Below, piece by piece: positions 1-6,220 of a stretch of 20,680 nt of DNA. Every line of letters begins with the position of its first letter. Position 1 is the first letter of the stretch. Position numbers and translations under genes: made by a program. Below the pieces are notes generated by a model that was not told where the DNA came from, made no database searches, and worked only from the letters and a program-made list of their open reading frames with translations. Origin of the DNA: Bacillota bacterium (GTDB lineage: Bacteria; Bacillota; Bacilli; Bacillales; Bacillaceae_J); the NCBI GenBank assembly GCA_023457235.1, contig JAEWMK010000225.1, positions 1-20,680 on the forward strand, written 5' to 3'.

Positions 1-1
1 G

Positions 2-1222
2 AAACGTCATGAGTTTTCAGCGGCATTAATTATTGAATCTGGAAAAAATTATGAAGAAGCTGATGCTGAAGTTTCCGAAGCGATTGACTTCCTGAATTTC
101 TATGGAAGATCAATGAATCAATTAGAAGAGGATCATCACCATTTAAAAACTATTCCTAATGAAAAGAATCAGTTAAAATACATCCCGTTAGGAGTAGGTT
201 TTATTGTACCACCTTGGAATTTCCCGTTAGCTATCACTGTGGGATTAACTGTATCAGCAGTTGTTACAGGTAATACAACATTATTAAAGCCTGCTTCCAA
301 TACTTCAATCATTGCCTATAAGTTTGTTGAATTAATGGAAGAGGCTGGATTGCCTGCCGGAGTGATTAACTTTATTCCTGGAGACTCCTCTGTCATTGGT
401 GATTATATTACCGGTCACCGACTCACTCGCTTTATAAGTTTTACAGGTTCTAAAGAAGTGGGTCTTCGCATTAATGAAATTGCTGGAAAAACAGCTGAAG
501 GACAAAAATGGATCAAACGTGTGAACGCCGAAATGGGCGGAAAAGACGGCATCGTCGTTGATGAAACAGCTGACTTAGACTTTGCTGCAAGCGAAATTAT
601 TCAATCTGCCTTTACTTTCCAAGGACAAAAATGTTCTGCAGGTTCTCGATTAATCATTGTTGAAGATGTATATGATGAATTAATTCAAAAAGTAGTAGAG
701 CTTGCCCAAGAAATAAAAGTAGGAAATGGTGAAGAAAACTATTTTGTCGGTCCGGTAATTGATGAGAAGGCCTATAATCGAATTTTAGAATATATTGAAA
801 TAGGTAAAAAAGAGTCAAAACTAGTGTTGGGCGGAACGAAAGGTAGTGAAGAAGGTTACTATATTAATCCTACTATTTTCGTAGATGCTGATCCAAATAG
901 CACCCTTATGCAAGAGGAAATCTTTGGTCCAGTTCTTACTATTTCAAAGGCAAAAGATTGGGAAGAAGCGATTGAGATTTACAATAATACAGATTATGGG
1001 TTAACAGGTTCCTTCTTCTCAAAAGATGAATCTAGAATTGAACAAGCGATTGAGCGTATGTATTGTGGAAATCTATATGTGAACCGTCGTTGTACAGGTG
1101 CCCTAGTAGGCGTGCATCCATTTGGAGGTTTTAATTTTTCAGGTACAGACTCTAAAGCAGGGGGATATGATTATTTGAAACTATTTAGCCAAGGAAGAAC
1201 GCACACTGTAAGACAAAACTAG
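2..1222 (+). CDS. pruA: L-glutamate gamma-semialdehyde (P5C) dehydrogenase, 5'-truncated by window edge
   Basis: NAD-dependent aldehyde dehydrogenase that oxidises glutamate-5-semialdehyde (from 1-pyrroline-5-carboxylate) to glutamate, the second step of proline breakdown, in the cytoplasm. The frame is open from base 2, so about 406 residues are visible; family members have about 515, so roughly the first 110 residues lie outside. Visible marks are the PPWNFPLAI segment of the NAD site, the catalytic Glu in AEMGGKD (codon 530-532), the catalytic Cys in GQKCSAG (codon 632-634) and the HPFGGFN..GTDSKAGG end typical of RocA/PutC/PruA. The gene is followed by putP, as in the Bacillus subtilis putB-putC-putP order, so PutC is the likely counterpart; a proline dehydrogenase may lie just upstream (inference). 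The family is secure; whether this is the rocA or the putC paralogue is not. Confidence 0.93.
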   Translation, partial: KRHEFSAALIIESGKNYEEADAEVSEAIDFLNFYGRSMNQLEEDHHHLKTIPNEKNQLKYIPLGVGFIVPPWNFPLAITVGLTVSAVVTGNTTLLKPASNTSIIAYKFVELMEEAGLPAGVINFIPGDSSVIGDYITGHRLTRFISFTGSKEVGLRINEIAGKTAEGQKWIKRVNAEMGGKDGIVVDETADLDFAASEIIQSAFTFQGQKCSAGSRLIIVEDVYDELIQKVVELAQEIKVGNGEENYFVGPVIDEKAYNRILEYIEIGKKESKLVLGGTKGSEEGYYINPTIFVDADPNSTLMQEEIFGPVLTISKAKDWEEAIEIYNNTDYGLTGSFFSKDESRIEQAIERMYCGNLYVNRRCTGALVGVHPFGGFNFSGTDSKAGGYDYLKLFSQGRTHTVRQN

Positions 1223-1257
1223 TTATGATATAACTTTAGAAAATTTAATTTTTAATA

Positions 1258-1291
1258 GGGGGTTTACCAAGATATACATTGGTAAACTCCT
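1258..1291 (+). terminator. Hairpin after the dehydrogenase gene, possible weak terminator
   Basis: GTTTACCAA (1262-1270) pairs perfectly with TTGGTAAAC (1279-1287). G-C and G-U pairs extend the stem to 13 bp, with an 8-base loop. No run of T follows, so it is not a classical intrinsic terminator. It could stabilise the 3' end, reduce read-through into putP, or act as a protein-binding dyad. Confidence 0.45.
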
Positions 1292-1314
1292 AGTGAATCT
1301 GATAAATTGCAAAT

Positions 1315-1323
1315 TGCTATAAT
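1315..1323 (+). promoter_or_regulatory. Extended -10 promoter of the small protein-putP operon
   Basis: TGCTATAAT is a perfect extended -10 (TGnTATAAT). The sequence 17 bases upstream is a poor -35, which the extended element can offset. The predicted start is near base 1330, just ahead of the cre-like site. Confidence 0.6.
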
Positions 1324-1340
1324 TAATTTTCCAATTGTGT

Positions 1341-1354
1341 TGAAAGCGCTTAAA
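1341..1354 (+). promoter_or_regulatory. cre site (CcpA operator) in the putP leader
   Basis: TGAAAGCGCTTAAA matches the catabolite-responsive element core (TGNAANCGNTNNCA) except for the last dinucleotide. It sits about 10 bases past the predicted transcription start and upstream of the ribosome binding site. A bound CcpA there would be expected to block transcription when preferred sugars are present. The site is seen; the effect is inferred from the known behaviour of such sites in Bacillus. Confidence 0.7.
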
Positions 1355-1380
1355 AATTATTTTAGAAGGAGATTGATAAT

Positions 1381-1563
1381 ATGGTAATGTCCCTTCCCTT
1401 TTCTACATTTTTTTGGCTATTTATTCCGATGTCATTGTTAATAGTATTATCATTAATGAGTTTGTTTTTACAAATAAGAAAAGAAAGACTAGAAAAGAAA
1501 CCTGTACTGATTTCTGAAAATTTGGAACAAATAAAAAAAACCGCTAATGTGAGGGGGAGTTAA
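1381..1563 (+). CDS. Small single-helix membrane protein preceding putP
   Basis: A 60-residue protein with one strongly hydrophobic helix (about residues 8-31), followed by a basic, charged tail (RKERLEKK) that would face the cytoplasm by the positive-inside rule. The start is supported by AGAAGGAGA 7 bases upstream. It ends 2 bases before the putP start, with a putP ribosome binding site (GGGGGAG) inside its last codons, so the two are translationally linked. I do not recognise the family. The placement suggests a small accessory subunit of the symporter, as found for several sodium-solute symporters in Firmicutes; this is inference from position. Confidence 0.72.
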   Translation: MVMSLPFSTFFWLFIPMSLLIVLSLMSLFLQIRKERLEKKPVLISENLEQIKKTANVRGS

Positions 1564-1565
1564 TA

Positions 1566-3074
1566 ATGAGTTATATCTCTTTAGTTGTTTTTATCGTATA
1601 TTTCGGAATCCTCTTCACAATTGGTTTCATGGCTTATAGAAGGACAAAGAATTTTGATGATTATATACTTGGTGGAAGAGAACTTGGTCCATTTATTGGA
1701 GGTATAAGTACAGGAGCATCAGATATGAGTGGTTGGTTACTCTTAGGACTACCAGGTGCAATATACGCTACTGGATTATCGGGTAGCTGGCTGGCAATTG
1801 GTCTAGCCATTGGAGCATATATTAACTGGCAATTTGTTGGTAGGAGAATAAGGGTGTTCACTCAAGTTGCCAACAATTCGCTTACACTCCCTGACTTTCT
1901 TGAAAATCGTTTTCGAGATAAATCTAAATCTCTCAGCATAATTGCATCCTTATTTATTTTAATTTTCTTCACATTCTATATTTCTTCTGGTCTTGTAGGG
2001 GGAGCCATTTTATTTGAAAAAACGTTTGGAATACCTTATGAAGTATCACTTTGGACAGGCACTGGTATTATATTCTTTTATACTGTTCTTGGAGGCTTCT
2101 TTGCTGTAGCTTGGACAGATTTCCTTCAAGGCTTGTTAATGTTTTTAGCTTTAATTACGGTACCAATCGTTGCCTTTTTCCACCTTGGTGGATGGACTGA
2201 AACTGTTTCAGTGATTGGAAATATGTCTCTGGATAAAATAGATATTTTTACGGGAACATCTGCACTTGGAATTATTTCACTACTTGCTTGGGGTTTAGGG
2301 TACTTTGGTCAACCCCATGTAATTGTTCGATTCATGTCAATGAAATCTTCTAGAGATATTGTTGTAGGACGTTCAATATATAACATTTGGAATGTATTAG
2401 CGTTGTTTGGAGCTATCTTCACAGGGTTTGCCGGCATTGCTTATTTTGCAAATGCACCTTTATCAAACCCTGAAATCGTATTCATAGAATTCGCACAAGT
2501 ATTATTTAACCCATGGGTTGCAGGTATATTACTAACAGCTGTCTTATCAGCCATTATGAGTACAATAAGTTCTCAATTATTAGTATCAGCTTCAGTTTTA
2601 TCTGAAGACCTATATAAAGGGTTTTTCAGAAAACATGCCAGTCACAGAGAATTAATGTGGCTAACAAGAATCGCAATATTGGTTATTTCTATTATTGCTC
2701 TTGTATTAGCACAAAATCCAGACAGTTCAGTATTATCTTTAGTAGGTTATGCATGGGCAGGGTTCGGAGCAGTATTTGGTCCAGTTATTTTATTAACTCT
2801 CTTTTGGAAAGGAACCACAAGAAATGGTGCCCTTGCTGGAATGCTTGTAGGTGGTCTTACAGTTATCATATGGTCTATTTTATCAACCCCACCAATGGGA
2901 CTCGATGGTGTAAGAATGGACCAATCCGCTGCCGTAATTCCATTCTATTTATATGAACTAGTTCCAGGGTTTTTCTTTTCATTAATTGCTACCTTTGTTT
3001 TCTCGAAGGTTGGAGCTGCTCCTACTAAGGAAATGATAAAAGAATTTGATTTAGTTAAGGCAAGTAATATCTAA
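1566..3074 (+). CDS. putP: Sodium/proline symporter PutP
   Basis: A 502-residue member of the solute:sodium symporter (SSS) family, the usual PutP length, with about 13 membrane helices. It imports L-proline with sodium across the cytoplasmic membrane. Family marks include the N-terminal DDYILGGRELGPF, GASDMSGWLLLGLPGA near residue 55 (the ion/substrate region of helix 2), LGYFGQPHVIVRFM near residue 245 and LSAIMSTISSQLLVSASVLSEDLY near residue 330. It lies downstream of the P5C dehydrogenase, so uptake and degradation genes sit together. Expression probably comes from the promoter at 1315-1323 under the cre-like site. A strong terminator follows. Confidence 0.95.
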   Translation: MSYISLVVFIVYFGILFTIGFMAYRRTKNFDDYILGGRELGPFIGGISTGASDMSGWLLLGLPGAIYATGLSGSWLAIGLAIGAYINWQFVGRRIRVFTQVANNSLTLPDFLENRFRDKSKSLSIIASLFILIFFTFYISSGLVGGAILFEKTFGIPYEVSLWTGTGIIFFYTVLGGFFAVAWTDFLQGLLMFLALITVPIVAFFHLGGWTETVSVIGNMSLDKIDIFTGTSALGIISLLAWGLGYFGQPHVIVRFMSMKSSRDIVVGRSIYNIWNVLALFGAIFTGFAGIAYFANAPLSNPEIVFIEFAQVLFNPWVAGILLTAVLSAIMSTISSQLLVSASVLSEDLYKGFFRKHASHRELMWLTRIAILVISIIALVLAQNPDSSVLSLVGYAWAGFGAVFGPVILLTLFWKGTTRNGALAGMLVGGLTVIIWSILSTPPMGLDGVRMDQSAAVIPFYLYELVPGFFFSLIATFVFSKVGAAPTKEMIKEFDLVKASNI

Positions 3075-3078
3075 TGGA

Positions 3079-3120
3079 AAATAGGATGCTAAGAAATTTA
3101 GATTTAGCATCCTATTTTTT
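3079..3120 (+). terminator. Rho-independent terminator of putP
   Basis: AAATAGGATGCTAA (3079-3092) pairs with TTAGCATCCTATTT (3104-3117), a 14-bp stem with an 11-base loop followed by a T run. It begins 4 bases after the putP stop codon. Confidence 0.92.
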
Positions 3121-3137
3121 CATTTATATTAAATTTA

Positions 3138-3248
3138 CAAGGATGATAATGTGGTGGTAAGACCTAATATATTAAACGTTATAGATAAATGTGATAGTCA
3201 AAAATATAAAAAATGCAGGTGACTCTTTTGCAAAAGTAATCATCCTTG
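3138..3248 (+). repeat. Long-range inverted repeat in the leader of the DUF2179 gene
   Basis: CAAGGATGAT (3138-3147) and ATCATCCTTG (3239-3248) are perfectly complementary over 10 bases and enclose about 91 bases. The downstream arm ends 43 bases before the start codon at 3292. Just inside it is a second self-complementary stretch, CTTTTGCAAAAG. The layout is that of a closing helix around a structured leader, but I could not match it to a known riboswitch class. Confidence 0.4.
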
Positions 3249-3291
3249 CAATGAAATATGTATTATTTAAGGAAATCGGGGGATTGGCGTA

Positions 3292-3810
3292 ATGAATGGC
3301 GTTTATATGGTCATGACAATCATTATCATAAATGTTGTATATGTATCATCATTTACAATTCGACTTTTATTTGTTATGAAGGGTCAAAATCTTTTGGCTT
3401 CTATATTAAGTATTGCTGAAGTTTTTATATATTTGATGGGATTAAATATTGTTCTGGAAAATATCGATAAACCACAAAATTTAATTGCCTATTGTTTAGG
3501 TTGGGGGACTGGAGTTTACTTAGGAGGCAAAATTGAGCAATGGCTAGCGTTAGGATATATTACCGTACAAATTGTAATTGATAAGGAAGACGAAAATATT
3601 CCTTCTTTGTTAAGGCAAAAAGGATTTGGGGTAACGAGCTGGTTGGCTGAAGGAAGGGAAGGAAACAGAATTGTTATGCAAGTGTTAGCTAAGCGTACAA
3701 ATGAAAAAGAGCTTCTCAATACAATCAAAGAGATGGTACCAAAAGCTTTCGTAATCTCCTATGAACCAAGATATTTTCGTGGAGGGTTTTGGGTAAAACG
3801 GCTACCTTAA
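3292..3810 (+). CDS. DUF2179/DUF5698 (UPF0316) membrane protein, YebE-like
   Basis: A 172-residue protein of the UPF0316 family, which includes Bacillus subtilis YebE. The N-terminal half is hydrophobic with about three membrane helices (roughly residues 5-25, 33-56 and 63-82, the last carrying GWGTGVYLGGKIEQWLALGY). The C-terminal half is a soluble DUF2179 domain (about residues 90-168), with the family-typical TSWLAEGREG and YEPRYFRGGFW. DUF2179 also occurs in YitT-type proteins and its biochemical role is unknown to me. The start is supported by GGGGGATT upstream. It stands alone, with a terminator before it and opposite-strand genes after it. The family is clear; no function is assigned. 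Confidence 0.85.
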   Translation: MNGVYMVMTIIIINVVYVSSFTIRLLFVMKGQNLLASILSIAEVFIYLMGLNIVLENIDKPQNLIAYCLGWGTGVYLGGKIEQWLALGYITVQIVIDKEDENIPSLLRQKGFGVTSWLAEGREGNRIVMQVLAKRTNEKELLNTIKEMVPKAFVISYEPRYFRGGFWVKRLP

Positions 3811-3901
3811 AATGCAAGTATTAATGGAGGAAATTGAGATTAGCAAAATGTGAACAAGCAAGATAACCAAAACTTAGTATAATAGTTTAAAGAAAAACAA
3901 A

Positions 3902-3937
3902 GAGCCTGTTTCCCTTGATATACAGGGAAACAGGCTC
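3902..3937 (-). terminator. Strong terminator for the minus-strand oxidoreductase transcript
   Basis: GAGCCTGTTTCCCT (3902-3915) pairs with AGGGAAACAGGCTC (3924-3937), a perfect 14-bp stem with an 8-base loop. On the minus strand it is followed by TTTGTTTTTCTTT, a U-rich tail, while the plus side has none. It therefore ends transcription arriving from 4690, leaving a 3' untranslated stretch of about 210 bases. Confidence 0.85.
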
Positions 3938-3944
3938 CTGTTAC

Positions 3945-4148
3945 ATATACTGGATTCGAACCAGTGACACTTTGCCTACCAATTTACGTCTTTTTCTAAT
4001 GAATGTAGATATTTCCGATTTTTGGGAATTAGGGCTTAGTTCACTCCAGACCTTCAACATTTTTGGTGCTGCACTTTAGGGTCCTATGTTCGCTATTGTC
4101 TGTTGGCTCATGAACTCCCATCCCCCATGTATTCATTCCAACTTGAAG
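3945..4148 (-). other. Untranslated 3' region with a tRNA T-arm-like motif
   Basis: No gene is recognisable here. On the minus strand, near 3950-3967, the sequence ACTGGTTCGAATCCAGT has the 5-bp stem and TTCGAAT loop of a tRNA T-arm, preceded by ATTGGTAGGC, which resembles a D-arm core. No anticodon arm or matched acceptor stem can be built, so it is not an intact tRNA. A 39-codon minus-strand reading frame also crosses it, without a good ribosome binding site. It may be a decayed tRNA gene, a remnant of an integration site or chance. Confidence 0.35.
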
Positions 4149-4150
4149 CA

Positions 4151-4690
4151 TTATTGTAATTTTTTTCGAAGTTGTTCCGCTGCAGACAGTGCATTAAAGT
4201 CTTGAGCAATATCACCCGGTCTGTTGCCTTCTCCAATAATATATCCTTCAAAAGATATTCCAACAAAGTCAAAAATATATTGAAACTGCTGAATCATTGG
4301 TAAACCCTTTATGTAGGGATTATCTCCACCCACTGCAATGACATAAGCTCCTTTTTTAGACAGTTGCTCTTTAAAATCGGGATACTTTGTGTCTTTTAAA
4401 GTTTGTGACCATCGATCAATGAAATTCTTCATTGTTCCTGTCATGCTATACCAATAAATCGGTGTAGAAAAAATAAGAATATCATGCGGAAGAATACGAT
4501 CAATGATGAAGTTATAATCATCATTCACTTCTGGAAATCCCTCCTCTGCATGTCGCTTATCGTTTATAGGTTCAATGAAATAATCCTTCAGATATACTTC
4601 TTCCACATCTAAACCCTGAATTGCTACCTTTGTTAATGATTCTGCATTCCCGTTTGGACGGCTTCCACCGTAAATAACTGCTATTGTCAT
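4151..4690 (-). CDS. ywqN: NAD(P)H-dependent FMN oxidoreductase, YwqN-like
   Basis: A 179-residue flavodoxin-fold protein that would bind FMN and use NAD(P)H to reduce quinones, nitro or azo compounds or other small acceptors in the cytoplasm. The phosphate-binding loop GGSRPNGN (residues 8-15) and TPIYWYSMTG..KNFIDRW (76-95) over the flavin ring are the family marks, and the length is normal. A clear ribosome binding site (AAAGGAG) lies 9 bases before the ATG. The gene is divergent from a LysR regulator, the arrangement of ywqN and ywqM in Bacillus subtilis, which supports the name. With the regulator broken by a stop codon, its control may be altered. The physiological substrate is unknown. 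Confidence 0.85.
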   Translation of the reverse strand: MTIAVIYGGSRPNGNAESLTKVAIQGLDVEEVYLKDYFIEPINDKRHAEEGFPEVNDDYNFIIDRILPHDILIFSTPIYWYSMTGTMKNFIDRWSQTLKDTKYPDFKEQLSKKGAYVIAVGGDNPYIKGLPMIQQFQYIFDFVGISFEGYIIGEGNRPGDIAQDFNALSAAEQLRKKLQ

Positions 4691-4765
4691 TTTGATTAAC
4701 TCCTTTCACTTTAAAGGGTTCTATTATTGTCCTTCGAATATTTATATCTTATAATAAGTTAACCA

Positions 4766-4813
4766 ATCGATAAAGATGATTATTTCGATAGAATAAATCG
4801 AAAAAAACGATTT
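4766..4813. promoter_or_regulatory. Divergent operator region between the ywqN-like and LysR genes
   Basis: Two dyads lie in the 139-base gap. ATCGATAA (4766-4773) faces TTATTTCGAT (4780-4789), an imperfect dyad in the style of LysR T-N11-A boxes. AAATCG (4795-4800) faces CGATTT (4808-4813) across seven A's. Both would be candidate sites for the LysR protein. The TATAAG/TATAAA sequences on the minus strand near 4750 could serve as the ywqN -10, with no convincing -35. Confidence 0.45.
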
Positions 4814-4829
4814 GAAAGGGGCTGAGAAA

Positions 4830-5714
4830 ATGGAAATTAAACAATTGATTACTTTTTAACATGCCGCGGAAAATTTAAATTTTACTCAAACTGCGAAACT
4901 ATTGAATTTTGCACAATCAAGTGTTACGGCTCAAATTAAAGCCCTTGAAGATGAGATTGGCAAACCCTTATTTGAGCGTTTAGGAAAAAGACTGATTTTA
5001 ACAGAAGCCCGACTTCAATTTAAAAGATATGCTGAAAAAATGATTAATTTAAGTGAAGAAGCAATTACGGCAGCAAACGGGGAAGAAGAACTAACTGGTA
5101 CTCTAACAATAGGGGCTCAGGAGAGTCAGTGTACGTATCGATTACCACCAATTCTTAAAGAGTTCAAGGCTGCATTTCCAAAAGTAAAGCTAGTATTTAA
5201 ACCTGCACATTCTGATGAAATGGCAAGAAAGCAGCTTATGGAGGGATTATTAGATGTTGCTTTTATTATGGATAAAAGGAAGCCTGAAGGATCGCTAAAA
5301 GTAGAGCAACTTATCAAAGAGGAGTTAAAACTAGTCATAACATCAAACCAACCTAAATCTGCGTTTTCAATAGATGATCTGAAGCATGAAACTCTGTTAC
5401 TTACAGAGTCTGGCTGTTCTTATCGAAATATGTTCGAAGAATCCCTAAATTCTCTTGGAATATACCCATTAGATAAAATAGAATTTGTTAGTATAGAGGC
5501 TATCAAACAATGTGTAATTGCAGGATTGGGCGTAGCATTACTGCCTGAGATGGTTGTAAAAAAAGAACTTGAAGAGGGACGAATGAAGGAATTACCGTGG
5601 AATGTTTCCTTATCTCCGCTTTATATTCAAATTGCTTGGCATAAGGATAAATTAGTGACACCACCTTTAGATGAATTTATTAGCTTAACTCGTAAGTTGT
5701 TTCTGTCCGTATAA
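4830..5714 (+). pseudogene. ywqM: LysR-family regulator (YwqM-like) interrupted by an in-frame stop at codon 10
   Basis: From ATG 4830, preceded by GAAAGGGG, the frame reads MEIKQLITF, a TAA stop (4857-4859), then HAAENLNFTQTAKLL and an otherwise intact LysR protein to 5714 (about 294 residues). The stop falls before the helix-turn-helix, where LysR proteins carry any residue, so a single base change (for example AAA to TAA) would explain it. The rest keeps the DNA-binding wing (GKPLFERLGKRLILTEA) and the effector domain (GTLTIGAQESQCTYRLPPIL; GLGVALLP). Restart at TTG 4902 would remove about 24 residues, including the first part of the helix-turn-helix, so a working DNA-binding protein seems unlikely. 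The intact remainder suggests a recent lesion or a sequencing error. Confidence 0.82.
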
Positions 5715-5809
5715 CATAATTTTATTTTTACTTTACGTCTTTAGATCTCGTCACACAGTTACTCCTCAAAATTTGTCGAGGAATGTTAGGGTGATTGGTG
5801 AATAGGGTA
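5715..5809. other. Short gap after the LysR gene, nothing clear
   Basis: An AT-rich stretch with a weak TCCTC/GAGGA dyad near 5762-5784 and no T run. No gene and no convincing terminator are visible. Confidence 0.4.
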
Positions 5810-5818
5810 TGTTAAAAT
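5810..5818 (+). promoter_or_regulatory. Extended -10 promoter of the small structured mRNA
   Basis: TGTTAAAAT fits the extended -10 pattern TGnTAnnAT. Transcription would begin near base 5825, about 15 bases before the GGGTGGTTGG block that pairs with the 3' end of the same RNA. No good -35 is seen. Confidence 0.45.
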
Positions 5819-5840
5819 AATAGGGCAACTGAATATTGAA

Positions 5841-6056
5841 GGGTGGTTGGTTGTCGCTCTTCTTTCTGTTAAGGAAAGGAGGTGATCATCATGGAAACAT
5901 TTCTTGAATTATTACGAGAAGTTCTGAAAGGGATTGTGCGCGAAATAGGTGCCTATTTCTTTCGGAAAACCGTATTAGAGAACAAGAAAACCACCCCTCG
6001 CCGTCGTAAGCAGGGTGGTTCTCAGAAAAACAAATAATTTTTGACAACCACCACCC
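5841..6056 (+). repeat. Complementary 5' and 3' blocks of the small mRNA
   Basis: GGGTGGTTGGTTGTC (5841-5855) in the leader is complementary, with one bulge, to GACAACCACCACCC (6043-6056) after the stop codon. The internal blocks AACCACCC (5989-5996) and GGGTGGTT (6013-6020) can pair with each other or compete for the end blocks. Two mutually exclusive folds are therefore possible. Confidence 0.6.
5891..6037 (+). CDS. 48-residue basic amphipathic peptide, candidate type I toxin-like protein
   Basis: Starts METFLELLREVLKGIVREIG: an amphipathic or weakly hydrophobic helix (residues 1-26), then a strongly basic tail with TTPRRRKQGG and SQKNK. The Shine-Dalgarno GAAAGGAGGTGATC (5874-5887) is complementary to the 16S rRNA 3' end over 14 bases, unusually strong. 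The RNA is highly folded: GAAATAG/CTATTTC (5942-5948 and 5953-5959) and AACCACCC/GGGTGGTT (5989-5996 and 6013-6020) lie within the coding region, and its 5' and 3' ends are also complementary. A tiny peptide in a self-structured mRNA with a strong ribosome binding site is typical of type I toxins, but I do not recognise this family and no antisense RNA is proven. It could instead be a small RNA whose frame is incidental. Confidence 0.6.
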   Translation: METFLELLREVLKGIVREIGAYFFRKTVLENKKTTPRRRKQGGSQKNK

Positions 6057-6104
6057 TGAGGGTAGAGGTTGCTGGAGCAGTGTTAGCGCACTTCTCTCTT
6101 TTTT
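6053..6104 (+). terminator. Terminator of the small structured mRNA
   Basis: A folded tail containing ACCCTGAGGGT (6053-6063), TGCTGGAGCA and AGTG..CACT, closed by AGAG/CTCT pairing and ending in six T (6099-6104). The transcript would be about 275 bases. Confidence 0.65.
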
Positions 6105-6220
6105 AGTATATTCTTATTATACTTTAAATAGACTCTAAAATAAACAGATGACTTGAATAATCTATTTGTTGTACAGTTTTGGGCACTAATCTCGTTCATA
6201 AATATCTCCTTGCCAATCCA

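Noticed and set aside
3945..3990. Functional tRNA gene on the minus strand
   Set aside because: Only a T-arm and a D-arm-like piece are present. No anticodon stem-loop or matching 7-bp acceptor stem can be drawn.
4902..5714. Functional LysR gene starting at TTG 4902
   Set aside because: The frame upstream of the stop codon continues LysR homology back to ATG 4830, and a TTG start would cut into the DNA-binding domain, with no ribosome binding site visible ahead of it.
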